A stretch of DNA of 64,000 nt, taken from Duganella flavida. GTDB taxonomy: Bacteria > Pseudomonadota > Gammaproteobacteria > Burkholderiales > Burkholderiaceae_D. Both the position numbers and the translations under genes were made by a program. Positions 17,274-26,523 of this stretch are shown in pieces. The stretch is taken from assembly GCF_009857445.1 (NCBI RefSeq), contig NZ_WWCN01000019.1:41961-105960 (forward strand). Direction: 5' to 3'. Position 1 is the stretch's first letter; each line of letters starts with the position of its first letter. The notes under the pieces are model-generated. The model saw only the letters and a program-made list of their open reading frames with translations. It searched no databases and was not told the origin of the DNA.

Positions 17274-18329
17274 TCAGAAGTAGCTCAGGCCAAGCGCGGC
17301 CTTGACTTCATCGGCAGTTTTGGCGGCCACTTCGCGCGCTTGCATGGTGCCTTCTTTCAGCATCTGCATGATGTAGCCCTTGTCCTGCGCCAGTTCCTCG
17401 CGACGGGCGCGGATGGGCGCCAGCATCTCTTGCAGCACGACTTCCAGGCGTTTCTTGACGATGGAGTCGCCCAGGCCGCCGCGCACGTAGTGGGCTTTCA
17501 TTTCTTCCAGCTTGTCTTTTTCCGGATCGAAGGCGTCCAGGTAGATGAAGGCGACGTTGCCTTCCAGGTGGCCAGGATCTTCCACGCGCAGGTGCAGCGG
17601 GTCGGTGTAGACCTTCTTCACGGCAGCGGTGATTTCAGCGGCGCTGGCGCCCAGGTTGATGGTGTTGCCCAGCGATTTGCTCATCTTGGCTTTGCCGTCG
17701 ATGCCCGGCAGGCGGCCGATGTCCGGCACCAGTGCTTTGCACTCGACCAGGATTTCTTTATCGACGATGCGGTTGAAGCGGCGCACGATTTCGTTGGTCT
17801 GCTCGATCATCGGGATCTGGTCTTCACCAACCGGCACCAGCGTGGCCTTGAAGGCCGAGATGTCAGCAGCTTGCGAAGCAGGGTAGGTCAGGAAGCCGGC
17901 CGGAATGTCGCGTTCGAAGCCGCGCAGGGCGATTTCGGTTTTCACGGTCGGGTTGCGCTCAAGGCGGGCCACGGTGACCATGTTCAGGTAATAGAAGGTC
18001 AGTTCGGCCAGTTCCGGAATCTGCGACTGGATCAGGATGGTCGATTTGGCCGGGTCGATGCCGACGGCCAGGTAGTCCAGCGCCACTTCCACGACGTTGC
18101 GGTGCACCTTGTTGGTGTCGTCCATATTGTCGGTCAGGGCTTGCGAGTCGGCCAGCATGATGAACTGCTTGAACTGGTGCTGGTATTCGACGCGGTTACG
18201 CAGGCTGCCGACGTAGTGGCCGAGGTGCAGCGGGCCGGTCGGACGGTCGCCGGTCAGGATGATTTGCGGACCTTTTGGTGCGACGGCGACGGCGACGGCT
18301 TCGGTGTTGGACTGTTCAGGCAGACTCAT
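17274..18329 (-). CDS. trpS: Tryptophan--tRNA ligase
   Basis: A 351-residue class I aminoacyl-tRNA synthetase charging tRNA-Trp. Both ATP-site signatures are present: HIGH as PTGPLHLGHYVG near residue 30 and KMSKS in GKAKMSKSLGNT. There is a short (about 18-residue) extra N-terminus before the Rossmann start. It heads a minus-strand run with DUF1294 and EamA genes. A terminator-like hairpin lies in its leader. Confidence 0.97.
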   Translation of the reverse strand: MSLPEQSNTEAVAVAVAPKGPQIILTGDRPTGPLHLGHYVGSLRNRVEYQHQFKQFIMLADSQALTDNMDDTNKVHRNVVEVALDYLAVGIDPAKSTILIQSQIPELAELTFYYLNMVTVARLERNPTVKTEIALRGFERDIPAGFLTYPASQAADISAFKATLVPVGEDQIPMIEQTNEIVRRFNRIVDKEILVECKALVPDIGRLPGIDGKAKMSKSLGNTINLGASAAEITAAVKKVYTDPLHLRVEDPGHLEGNVAFIYLDAFDPEKDKLEEMKAHYVRGGLGDSIVKKRLEVVLQEMLAPIRARREELAQDKGYIMQMLKEGTMQAREVAAKTADEVKAALGLSYF

Positions 18330-18382
18330 CAGGGTTCCTTGGGATTGCTATTGTTTGCCCCAGCCCGATGCGCGGATGTAAA

Positions 18383-18407
18383 AACGCCACCAGACGAGGG
18401 CGGCGTT
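18383..18407 (-). promoter_or_regulatory. Terminator-like hairpin in the trpS leader
   Basis: Read on the minus strand, AACGCCGCC (18407-18399) and GGTGGCGTT (18391-18383) form a 9-bp stem with one G:U pair, followed by a short T run, about 54 bases before the trpS start. No minus-strand gene lies upstream that would need it as a terminator, so attenuation of trpS is possible. The rest of 18408-18588 shows only one more short hairpin (GCCGCTC/GAGCGGC) and no gene. Confidence 0.35.
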
Positions 18408-18588
18408 GATAAAAATATCACATCACTAGTGTAGACAGTGGCCGCTCATGCTCGGAGCGGCGCCAATACGTGCAGGTGTGAAGTGGGGCATAAAAAATCA
18501 TGGCCGTATGGTTGCAGTTTGGTGGCGGTCTGTCAAGTTCAGGAACTGTTTTGGCTGGGACGCGATCTAAGCGAAAAAGGAGAATAAA

Positions 18589-18828
18589 ATGACTAATAAC
18601 TTCAATATGGTGGCTTTTATGGACGCACTGGTCGAAGGCGGATTTTCAGAGAAGCAGGCCAAGGCATTAGCGAACGCCATGTTTCAGCTGATTGATACGC
18701 ACTTGGTAACAAAGGATTACCTCGACATGCGCCTGGCACAACTGAAATCCGAGATGATCCAGTGGATGGTCGGTCTGATGGTCGTGCAATCGGGCGTAAC
18801 GGCAGTACTCTTTAAACTCTTGCATTAG
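18589..18828 (+). CDS. Small coiled-coil protein with C-terminal membrane helix (DUF1640-like)
   Basis: A 79-residue protein with a strong AAAAAGGAG ribosome binding site. The layout is a helical N-terminus (MDALVEGGFSEKQAKALANA), a short coiled coil with LVTKDYLDMRLAQLKSEM and one C-terminal membrane helix (QWMVGLMVVQSGVTAVLFKL). This is the small DUF1640/CCDC90-like type that is often multi-copy in bacteria. A longer protein of the same general plan is encoded at 60790-61419. Function unknown. Confidence 0.7.
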   Translation: MTNNFNMVAFMDALVEGGFSEKQAKALANAMFQLIDTHLVTKDYLDMRLAQLKSEMIQWMVGLMVVQSGVTAVLFKLLH

Positions 18829-18868
18829 TGGTATATTGCTCCACCGGAAACGTTCCCGTGGAGCCGAT

Positions 18869-20737
18869 ATGCGTCGTACCGTTGTTGCCGCCTTGCTTGC
18901 CCTGTCCTTCCCAGCCTTCGCGCAGACGCCTGCGATGGCGCCGGACATTCCCGCCAAATTCGATACCGTCATCCCCAACGCCGACTACATCAAGCGCGAT
19001 GTCATGATCCCGATGCGCGACGGCGTCAAGCTGCACACGGTGATCGTCATTCCTAAAGACGCCCAGCGCGCACCGATTGTCCTGACCCGCACCCCATACA
19101 ACGCCAGCGGCCGTGCCAGCCGCAACATCAGCCCCAGCATCGCCGCCACGGTCGGGCAGGGCGATGAGACCATGGTCGGCGAAGGCTATATCCGCGTGTT
19201 TCAGGACGTGCGCGGCAAATACGGCTCCGAAGGCGATTATGTGATGACTCGCCCGCTGATCGGCCCGCTTAACGCCACCCGCACCGACCACGCCACCGAC
19301 GCCTGGGACACCATCGACTGGCTGGTCAAGAACGTCCCCGAATCCAATGGCAAAGTCGGCATGATAGGCTCGTCCTACGAAGGCTTCACCGTGCTGATGG
19401 CGCTGACCGACCCGCACCCGGCGCTCAAAGTCGCCGTGCCGATGAGTCCAATGGTCGACGGCTGGCGTGGCGACGACTGGTTCCACAACGGCGCCTTCCG
19501 CATGCCTAACCTGGGCTACATCGCCGGCCAGACCGGTGCCAAGAGCGGCGGCAAGCCATTGGCCACCGGCGTCTACGACGATTACGAAGGCGTGCTGCGT
19601 GCCGGCTCAGTCTCTGCCTATGCCGCCAAATTCGGCATCGACCAGCTGAACTTCACCAAGAAACTGTTCGAGCATCCGGCCTATGACAGCTATTGGCAGC
19701 ATCAGGCGCTGGACAAGATCCTCGCCAAAAAAGCGCTGAAAGTGCCGACCATGACTGTGGTCGGCTACTGGGACCAGGAAGACATCTACGGCGCCTACGC
19801 CGTCTATGGTGCGCTGGAACCGAAGGACACCGCCAACGACAAGAACTTCCTGGTCGTCGGCCCGTGGCGCCACAGCGGCGTCAATTACGAAGGCTCCAGC
19901 CTTGGCGTGTTCAAGTTCACCGGCGACACCGCACTGGAATTTCGCCGCGACGTCATGCAGCCCTTCCTCGACCAATACCTGAAAGATGGTGCGCCTGCCG
20001 CCGATACGCCGCCAGTGCTGTTCTACCAGACCGGCATCAACCGCTGGCAGAAGCTGCCGCAATGGCCGGTGGCGCAGCAGCTCAAGCCGATCTACCTGCA
20101 GAACGGCTTCAAGCTCGGCTTCGACGCACCGCAAGAGGGCTACGACGAATACGTGTCCGACCCGGCCAAGCCGGTGCCGTTCGTGCCGCGTCCGGTGCGT
20201 ATGGGCGATGGCAATGTGTGGAAGCCATGGCTGGTAAGCGACCAGCGCTCCGTTTCCGACCGCACCGACGTGCTGAGCTACATGACCGAGCCGTTGAAAG
20301 CCAAAGTGCAAATCGCCGGCCAGACCATGGTTAACCTGCAGGCCGCCACCACCGGCACCGATGGTGACTGGGTGGTGAAGCTGATCGACGTCTATCCGGA
20401 CGAAGTGCCGTCGCAGCCGGAGCTGGGCGGTTACCAGTTGCCGATTGCGATGGACATCTTCCGTGGCCGCTACCGCAACAGCCTTGAAACGCCGTCGCCG
20501 ATTCCGGCCAACGAAGTACAGCGCTACCGCTTCGCACTGCCGAACGCCAACCACGTCTTCCTGCCGGGCCACCGCATTATGGTGCAAGTGCAATCGAGCT
20601 GGTTCCCGCTGTACGACCGCAATCCGCAAACCTATGTGCCGAACATCTTCTACGCCAAGCCATCCGACTACCAGAAGGCGACGCTGAAAGTGTTCCACAA
20701 CAGCGCGCTGGAGTTGCCCGTGGTGGAGTCCAAATAA
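18869..20737 (+). CDS. Exported CocE/NonD family hydrolase (X-Pro dipeptidyl-peptidase type)
   Basis: About 622 residues from the ATG at 18869, which gives a signal peptide MRRTVVAALLALSFPAFAQ. It is an alpha/beta-hydrolase of the S15/CocE family. The nucleophile Ser is in GMIGSSYEG, the family element GVKLHTVIVIPK opens the domain, acid and base candidates are in GYWDQEDIYG and VVGPWRHSG, and a C-terminal jelly-roll follows. It probably cleaves acyl esters, amides or Xaa-Pro substrates outside the cytoplasm. It stands alone with no operon partner. Confidence 0.9.
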   Translation: MRRTVVAALLALSFPAFAQTPAMAPDIPAKFDTVIPNADYIKRDVMIPMRDGVKLHTVIVIPKDAQRAPIVLTRTPYNASGRASRNISPSIAATVGQGDETMVGEGYIRVFQDVRGKYGSEGDYVMTRPLIGPLNATRTDHATDAWDTIDWLVKNVPESNGKVGMIGSSYEGFTVLMALTDPHPALKVAVPMSPMVDGWRGDDWFHNGAFRMPNLGYIAGQTGAKSGGKPLATGVYDDYEGVLRAGSVSAYAAKFGIDQLNFTKKLFEHPAYDSYWQHQALDKILAKKALKVPTMTVVGYWDQEDIYGAYAVYGALEPKDTANDKNFLVVGPWRHSGVNYEGSSLGVFKFTGDTALEFRRDVMQPFLDQYLKDGAPAADTPPVLFYQTGINRWQKLPQWPVAQQLKPIYLQNGFKLGFDAPQEGYDEYVSDPAKPVPFVPRPVRMGDGNVWKPWLVSDQRSVSDRTDVLSYMTEPLKAKVQIAGQTMVNLQAATTGTDGDWVVKLIDVYPDEVPSQPELGGYQLPIAMDIFRGRYRNSLETPSPIPANEVQRYRFALPNANHVFLPGHRIMVQVQSSWFPLYDRNPQTYVPNIFYAKPSDYQKATLKVFHNSALELPVVESK

Positions 20738-20743
20738 AGTGTT

Positions 20744-21535
20744 TTAGCGCGGGCGTACGCTGTCGTTTAGCACGTCCGCGCGGAAGTAACGCAGGTAGCC
20801 TTCCATGATCTGGTTGGTCTTACCGGCTTTGTCCAGCGCGTCGCGGATGGTGGCCTGGTCTTCCGGCTTGAGCGCGTTGGAGATGTAGGCGCCGCTCTGG
20901 TGCCACGGCAGTTCGGGAATGGCTTCGGCTTTCAGCTTCTCCTGCATGCCGTGCACGCGCGGGTCGCGGCGGATGGCGCCTGCCAGCAGCGTCGGGCCCA
21001 TGATGGTGACATCGGCCGAACCGGCTTGCAGCAGGCGCGCTACCGCAATCACGTCCACTTGCACAAACAGACGGCCTTGCTTTTGCAGCTCTTCGATCAG
21101 CGCCGAGTAAGCCTCGCCGTAATCGAAGCCGCGTACTACGGCCACGCGCAGTTCTTTGCGTGCCAGCAGGTCTTGCGCGCTGGTGATGGGCGCCCGGCCG
21201 TTGTTCACGGAGATCAGCATGGCGCGATGATTGATCATCGGCATAAAGGTGCCGAACTTGTCGCGTGCAGGCGTGCGCGAGGCCGGCACCAGTACGTCCG
21301 CCGTACCGGCATTGAACATCGCCACTTGCCGCGCACGCGGCACCACGGTGAAGGCGAACTGGCAGCCGGCCTTGGAGCCGATGGCGCGCAGCAGGTCAGG
21401 ATAAATGCCTTTCACGGTCAGGCCATCGATCATCACGCTGGCGCCGTTGGCCGACACTGGCACCGAGATTTCACGCGAGCAGCCGGCAACGGCGTTCTGC
21501 GCGATGAGCGCAGCAAACAGTAAGGCCAGCTTCAT
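20744..21535 (-). CDS. Periplasmic solute-binding protein (SBP_bac_3-like)
   Basis: About 263 residues from the ATG at 21535, giving a signal peptide MKLALLFAALIAQNAVAG. The two-lobed amino-acid-binding-type fold is suggested by GLTVKGIYPDLLRAIGSKAG and the later LLARKELRVAVVRG and MGPTLLAG strands. There are no ABC transporter genes nearby. The start overlaps the stop of the MFS exporter (ATGA), so the pair is coupled. Such stand-alone proteins can serve as sensors or as binding proteins for other transporters. Confidence 0.8.
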   Translation of the reverse strand: MKLALLFAALIAQNAVAGCSREISVPVSANGASVMIDGLTVKGIYPDLLRAIGSKAGCQFAFTVVPRARQVAMFNAGTADVLVPASRTPARDKFGTFMPMINHRAMLISVNNGRAPITSAQDLLARKELRVAVVRGFDYGEAYSALIEELQKQGRLFVQVDVIAVARLLQAGSADVTIMGPTLLAGAIRRDPRVHGMQEKLKAEAIPELPWHQSGAYISNALKPEDQATIRDALDKAGKTNQIMEGYLRYFRADVLNDSVRPR

Positions 21536-22770
21536 GGCTGCACCGCATGCTTGCCGAAGTAGCGCTGCGCCACGAAGATGCCCAGCGTTTGCATGATGGC
21601 GCACAGGTAGAAGGTGCTGCCAACACGCCAATCGCTGGACGACAGGTGACTCACTTCACCCAAAATCGCAGAACCCAGCAGCGGCATGAAGATCACGCCC
21701 ACACTGCTGATCGATTGCAGTGATCCCATTAACTCGCCTTGTTCGTTCGGCGGCGTGGTCTTGGAAATGATGCTTTGCAGGGCAGGGCCGATGGCAAACG
21801 ACAGCACATTGCACAGGATGAGCACATACATCATCCAGCCCTGCGTGGCGAGGCCGTACAGCAAATAGGTGATCGCGCCGGACACCATGCCCAGCACCGA
21901 CAGCCGCACTTCACCGAAGCGCTTGATCAGCACCCCGAGCAGGCCAGCCTGCACCACGGCCGCCGTCAGGCCGACGCAAAACAGCGCCGCGCCGTTCTGG
22001 CCTGGCGTCCAGTTGAAGCGGAAGGTGGTGTACAGCACCCAGGTGGTTTGCAGCATCATGGCCGCCAGCGTGACCAGCGTGTAGGTCACCACCAGACCGC
22101 GAATGTCGGTGCGGCCTATCAGCTTGGCCAGTGCGCCGAGCGGATTAATCTTCGATAGCTGGAACGGCGCGCGACGATCTTGCGGCAGCGATTCCGGTAC
22201 GATGAAATAGCCATACAAAAGATTGGCAGTCGACAGCGCACCGGCCACGTAGAACGGCAAGTGCAGGTCAACGCTGCCGAGTAGCCCGCCCAGCATCGGA
22301 CCGCAAATGAAGCCGAGGCCAAACGCCGCCCCGACTTTGCCGAAGCTCTTGGCGCGGTTTTCCGGCGTCGAGATATCCGACGCATAGGCCGAAGCCACCG
22401 ACATGCTGGCCGACGACATGCCGCCGATCACACGGCCGATAAACAGGCAAGCCAGGTTCGGCGCCCACGCGGTGGTGAAGAAGTTAATCGCCATGCCGGC
22501 CATGGAATACAGCAGCACCGGACGGCGGCCGACACGGTCGCTGATCGCGCCCAGCATGGGCATGAACAGGAACTGCATCAGGCCAAAGACGGCGCTCATC
22601 ACGCCATACCAATAGGCTTGGTTCTCGCGCGTGCCGGTGAACTCGCCCACCAGCACCGGCAGCACGGGCACAATCAGCCCGATGCCCAGCATGTCAATAA
22701 ATACGCAGATCAGTACAAAATTCAGATTGCCTGAGGATGCAGGTAATGCAGGTGATGCAGGTTTGCTCAT
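21532..22770 (-). CDS. MFS transporter (TetA/TCR1-like drug:H+ antiporter type)
   Basis: About 412 residues from the ATG at 22770, with twelve predicted membrane helices. The MFS motif A between helices 2 and 3 is GAISDRVGRRPVLL, and the antiporter motif C-like GAAFGLGFICGPMLGG is in helix 5, as in tetracycline-type exporters. An N-terminal Ala/Pro/Ser-rich stretch is encoded by three imperfect 9-bp repeats (about 22736-22762). It is followed by the coupled binding protein gene and preceded by an HD hydrolase gene 19 bp away. Confidence 0.88.
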   Translation of the reverse strand: MSKPASPALPASSGNLNFVLICVFIDMLGIGLIVPVLPVLVGEFTGTRENQAYWYGVMSAVFGLMQFLFMPMLGAISDRVGRRPVLLYSMAGMAINFFTTAWAPNLACLFIGRVIGGMSSASMSVASAYASDISTPENRAKSFGKVGAAFGLGFICGPMLGGLLGSVDLHLPFYVAGALSTANLLYGYFIVPESLPQDRRAPFQLSKINPLGALAKLIGRTDIRGLVVTYTLVTLAAMMLQTTWVLYTTFRFNWTPGQNGAALFCVGLTAAVVQAGLLGVLIKRFGEVRLSVLGMVSGAITYLLYGLATQGWMMYVLILCNVLSFAIGPALQSIISKTTPPNEQGELMGSLQSISSVGVIFMPLLGSAILGEVSHLSSSDWRVGSTFYLCAIMQTLGIFVAQRYFGKHAVQP

Positions 22771-22789
22771 GGGGACTCGAAATATCAGG

Positions 22790-23449
22790 TTACGGCGCGG
22801 CCGGGCTGGCGGCCCATTCCGCAATAAAGTTATCGCGGAAGGCGATCAATTCGTTCAGGCGCGTTTCGGCCAGACGGCGGCCAGCGGCGGTTTGCATTTT
22901 GCCGGGCAGGGTGGCCAGCTTGGTGTTGATGTGGTCCAGTGCGTAGGCGCGGTCGTCCAGTTCGCGGTGCAGCGCCATTGGATCGTCGGCGTGTGCCAGG
23001 CCTGCGCCCATGCGTCCCGCCGTGTAGAACAAGCGCGCCAGGCCCACTGCACCGAGTGCGTCCAGCCGGTCGGCATCTTGCACGATTTTGGCTTCGATGG
23101 TTTCAGGGCGGATGCCGGCCGAGAAGCTATGACTCTCGATGGCGTGCGCCACGGCGGCCAGCTTATTCGGCGGGAAGTCCAGCTCCGCCAGCTGGCGGCT
23201 GGCCAGCAGCGCGGCCTTGCGCGAAGCCGTGTGACGTTCGGGATCGTTCTTGGGCAGGTTGACCAGATCGTGGAGATAACATCCAGCTAACACGATCAGC
23301 GCGTCGGCATCGGGATAATCGTCCAGCAGCAGGCTGGCATTGCGCCACACGCGGTGTAGATGGTTGGTGTCGTGAGCGCCGTCTATCCCTTGGGCTGCGT
23401 TAGCCAAAGCGACCAGGCGCGGGTGCCAGCTGGTGAGCAAGCTATTCAT
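22790..23449 (-). CDS. HD domain phosphohydrolase
   Basis: A 219-residue HD-superfamily protein. Metal ligands follow the H...HD...D order: DGAHDTNHLHRVWRNA, then CYLHDLVN, then the distal Asp in QDADRLDALGAVG. It resembles the YedJ/YpgQ group that dephosphorylates nucleotides or other small phosphates. It is first in the run HD-MFS-binding protein. The 200-bp gap to CheW (23450-23649) is A+T-rich and shows no further gene. Confidence 0.87.
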   Translation of the reverse strand: MNSLLTSWHPRLVALANAAQGIDGAHDTNHLHRVWRNASLLLDDYPDADALIVLAGCYLHDLVNLPKNDPERHTASRKAALLASRQLAELDFPPNKLAAVAHAIESHSFSAGIRPETIEAKIVQDADRLDALGAVGLARLFYTAGRMGAGLAHADDPMALHRELDDRAYALDHINTKLATLPGKMQTAAGRRLAETRLNELIAFRDNFIAEWAASPAAP

Positions 23450-23649
23450 CGGTCTCCCTGAAGTCTGATGATTTTGCTCAGATCATACAGGCTCGCGCTG
23501 GGCTTGTGCAGGCTAAAACCCATGGTTGAAATAATAATCTGATTCTTGCAATAAGTTTATTTATTGCCGTAACGCATTTATTTGGTGCTATTGATCTTGA
23601 CTTGCGGTAACATTGCGGCCAATAACTTTAGCACTGAAGGAAAAATTCC

Positions 23650-24144
23650 ATGTCTAACGTAAGCGAACTGCACGCAGCAACCGCCAACGCCGCCGAGTAC
23701 CTGGCCTTTACCCTGGGCAATGAAGAATACGGCATCGACATTCAAAAAGTCGGCGAGATCCGCAGCTATGAAGCGCCGACCCGCATTGCCAATGCGCCGG
23801 ACTTCGTCAAGGGTGTCGTCAACCTGCGCGGCATCATCGTGCCTATCGTTGACATGCGCATCAAGTTCAACCTCGGCACCCCGACCTATGACCAGTTCAC
23901 CGTGGTCATCATCCTCAACATCGGCCACCGCGTGGTGGGCATGGTGGTGGATCGCGTGTCGGACGTGACCACGCTGCTGCCGGAACAAATCAAGCCAACG
24001 CCGGAAATCGGTTCGGCCCTGAACACCGACCATATCGTCGGCCTGGGCACCATCGACGACCGCATGCTGATCCTGGTCGATATCGACAAGCTGATGTCCA
24101 GCGCCGATATGGGTCTGATCGAGAACACCGCACTGGCAGCGTAA
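23650..24144 (+). CDS. cheW: Chemotaxis coupling protein CheW
   Basis: A 164-residue CheW with all family landmarks: EYLAFTLGNEEYGIDIQKV at the start, VNLRGIIVPIVDMRIKF in the middle, and the C-terminal MLILVDIDKLM. It links chemoreceptors to the histidine kinase CheA. Only one receptor gene follows (72 bp downstream) and no cheA is in the window, so this is a satellite locus feeding a kinase encoded elsewhere. Confidence 0.95.
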   Translation: MSNVSELHAATANAAEYLAFTLGNEEYGIDIQKVGEIRSYEAPTRIANAPDFVKGVVNLRGIIVPIVDMRIKFNLGTPTYDQFTVVIILNIGHRVVGMVVDRVSDVTTLLPEQIKPTPEIGSALNTDHIVGLGTIDDRMLILVDIDKLMSSADMGLIENTALAA

Positions 24145-24216
24145 TTCTCGCCGGGCAGGTCCCGATGCTGGTCCCGTGGTTTTGTTTTTGATTTACTGTG
24201 AGAGGTAGGTGCAAGA

Positions 24217-25866
24217 ATGAATATGTTGGCGAATATCAGTATCGGCAAACGCCTGGCGTTAGGCTTCACGATCATCCTGGCGTTTGCGATGCTCATCACC
24301 GGCATCAGCGTCTGGCGCCTGCAGGGCGTGGCATCGGCCACCAGCGAGATGATGGAAGTCCCGCTGGCCAAGGAGCGTATGATCTCCGACTGGTCAGGCA
24401 AAATTGATAGCGGTATCCGACGCACCACCGCTATCGCGCGCAGCAGCGACGCATCCCTCGGCGCCTATTTCGCCGAGGAGTCCAAGGCCTCTTCGGCCGC
24501 TTCCTCCGAACTGCAAAAGAAAATTGAAGGACTGATCTCCGACGCGGATGAGAAGGAGCTGTTCGGCCGCATCGGCGAGCAGCGCAAAGTCTACCTGTCG
24601 TCGCGCGACCAGATCGCCAAGCTGAAGACCGCAGGCGAACTGGAAGAAGCTAACAAAATTTTTGAAACGGTTTTCCGTCCGGGCACGGCGTCTTACCAGG
24701 CCTTGATCGTTGAGCTGTTGAAGATGCAGCGCGCGAAAATCGATGCGGCAGCGGAGCATATTCAGGAAGTGGCGTCGAGCAGCCGCAAGCTGCTGTATGC
24801 GCTGGCCGTGCTGGTGCTGGCGTTTGGCGTGACCTGTGCATGGCTGCTCACTACCGGCATCACCGGTCCGCTGCAAGAGGCGGTATCGGCGGCGCGCCGT
24901 GTCGCCAGCGGTGACCTGACTGGCCATATTGACGACAGCGCCAAGGATGAAACGGGCCAGCTGCTGTCGGCGCTGAAGGACATGAATGCGGCGCTGCTGG
25001 GCATTGTGACTGAGGTGCGTAGCGGGACCGATCATATTACTACTTCGTCGTTTGAAATCGCGCAGGGCAACCAGGATCTGTCGCGCCGCACCGAGCAGCA
25101 GGCGGGCGCGTTGGAGGAGACGGCGTCGTCGATGGAAGAACTGACGTCGACCGTGAAGCACAACGCGGACAATGCGCGCCAGGCCAACCAGCTGGCGGCA
25201 TCGGCAGCGCAGGTGGCTGTCAAAGGCGGCGATGTGGTGGCGCAGGTGGTTGGTACGATGGATTCGATCAACCAGTCGTCCAGCAAGATCGTGGACATTA
25301 TCGCGGTGATCGACGGTATCGCGTTCCAGACCAATATTCTGGCGTTGAATGCGGCGGTTGAAGCGGCACGTGCTGGTGAACAGGGCCGTGGCTTTGCGGT
25401 AGTGGCGTCGGAAGTGCGTAATCTGGCGCAACGTTCGGCGTCGGCGGCCAAGGAGATCAAGGCCCTGATTGGTGATTCGGTTGAGAAGGTTAATCTCGGC
25501 AGCAAGCTGGTGGCCGATGCTGGCAGCACGATGGGCGAGATTGTCGCCAGCGTGCAGAAGGTCAGCGACATGATCAGCGAGATCACGGCGGCCAGCAGCG
25601 AGCAAAGCGCCGGCATCAATGAAGTGAATCATGCGATCGGCTCGATGGATGCGGTGACGCAGCAGAATGCGGCGCTGGTGGAGGAGGCTGCGGCGGCGGC
25701 GGAATCCATGCAGCAGCAGGCAGCAGCGTTGGCGCAGGCGGTAAGCGTGTTCAAAGTGAACGACACGGTGACGGCATTTGCACCGCGCCGCAAGGCCACC
25801 GCCACCGCCTCATTGCACACACCATCCTCCAGCCGTCTCGCGCTGAAACTGACCCGCCGCGCTTAA
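24217..25866 (+). CDS. Methyl-accepting chemotaxis protein (4HB sensor, Tar/Tsr type)
   Basis: A 549-residue receptor. TM1 is at about 9-32 (LGFTIILAFAMLITGISVW), followed by a four-helix-bundle periplasmic sensor, TM2 at about 190-212, HAMP, and a long MA domain. The kinase-interaction hairpin tip is IDGIAFQTNILALNAAVEAA, essentially the universal consensus. Methylation-site helices flank it. No C-terminal CheR-tethering pentapeptide is seen. It pairs with the upstream CheW. Confidence 0.95.
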   Translation: MNMLANISIGKRLALGFTIILAFAMLITGISVWRLQGVASATSEMMEVPLAKERMISDWSGKIDSGIRRTTAIARSSDASLGAYFAEESKASSAASSELQKKIEGLISDADEKELFGRIGEQRKVYLSSRDQIAKLKTAGELEEANKIFETVFRPGTASYQALIVELLKMQRAKIDAAAEHIQEVASSSRKLLYALAVLVLAFGVTCAWLLTTGITGPLQEAVSAARRVASGDLTGHIDDSAKDETGQLLSALKDMNAALLGIVTEVRSGTDHITTSSFEIAQGNQDLSRRTEQQAGALEETASSMEELTSTVKHNADNARQANQLAASAAQVAVKGGDVVAQVVGTMDSINQSSSKIVDIIAVIDGIAFQTNILALNAAVEAARAGEQGRGFAVVASEVRNLAQRSASAAKEIKALIGDSVEKVNLGSKLVADAGSTMGEIVASVQKVSDMISEITAASSEQSAGINEVNHAIGSMDAVTQQNAALVEEAAAAAESMQQQAAALAQAVSVFKVNDTVTAFAPRRKATATASLHTPSSSRLALKLTRRA

Positions 25867-26523
25867 TCAGCCAGCGACGGCTTGCTGCGACAAGCGGTCC
25901 GCGTCACCATTACGGTGGCGCGGCACCCAGCGCAGCTGAACTTCCCCAAGCTGCGACATCAGCGCTACGACCCGGGCGCGATGCTCTTCCAATCCCTTCG
26001 CTCCGCGCACCGCGCCGAGATTCACATCATTCACCACCACCTGGCTATCACCGCAAACGGCCAGCCCACTCGCGCCCATCTCGACGGCCGCCTCCAGCAA
26101 CGCCGTCAACGCCAGATACTCCGCCTCGCTGCTGTTGCCATGCCCTTCGCGGCGGCTGATCTCCACGCGCTGTCCATCCGGCCCGCACAACAGTGCACCA
26201 ATGCCGATCTGCCCCGGATTCGGATGGGCCGAACCATCAAACCATCCACGCCAAGCGGCGGATGTTTGCAAGCTCGCCTTGCGCGCCGCCAGCTTGTGCG
26301 CGGCGTGCGCTTGTCTGGCCAGACGCCGTTCCTCATCGCGCAGCCGCAGCTGTTCGCGATCCGCCAACAACTGCGCCAGTCCCGCCGCACCGGCGGCCAG
26401 CGTCAACACCTGCGACAAAGCCTGCGCCTCACTCAATTGCATGCGCGCCGCCAAACGACGCGCGGCCACGCGCTCGCCCTTGAAGGCTGCCGTGACCAAC
26501 ATCTCAAACTCAAAATTTTCCAT
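25867..26523 (-). CDS. Ribonuclease HI-like protein with extra N-terminal helical domain
   Basis: A 218-residue protein. The C-terminal RNase H fold (about 90-218) has the catalytic acids in FDGSAHPNPG, NSSEAEYLAL and CGDSQVVVND, and the final Asp in RHRNGDADRLS. The first about 85 residues form a helical, Arg/Ala-rich region absent from E. coli RnhA. It may degrade RNA in RNA:DNA hybrids. Its ATG overlaps the stop of the YXWGXW gene (TAATG). Confidence 0.88.
   Translation of the reverse strand: MENFEFEMLVTAAFKGERVAARRLAARMQLSEAQALSQVLTLAAGAAGLAQLLADREQLRLRDEERRLARQAHAAHKLAARKASLQTSAAWRGWFDGSAHPNPGQIGIGALLCGPDGQRVEISRREGHGNSSEAEYLALTALLEAAVEMGASGLAVCGDSQVVVNDVNLGAVRGAKGLEEHRARVVALMSQLGEVQLRWVPRHRNGDADRLSQQAVAG

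Noticed and set aside
22736..22762. CRISPR-like or regulatory 9-bp repeats at the MFS start
   Set aside because: They are only three imperfect in-frame 9-mers coding for the N-terminal Ser/Pro/Ala stretch.
23450..23649. Sigma-28 (flagellar) promoter before cheW
   Set aside because: TTTATT/GCCGTAA and GCCAATAA pieces are present but spacing does not fit the TAAA-N15-GCCGATAA consensus.
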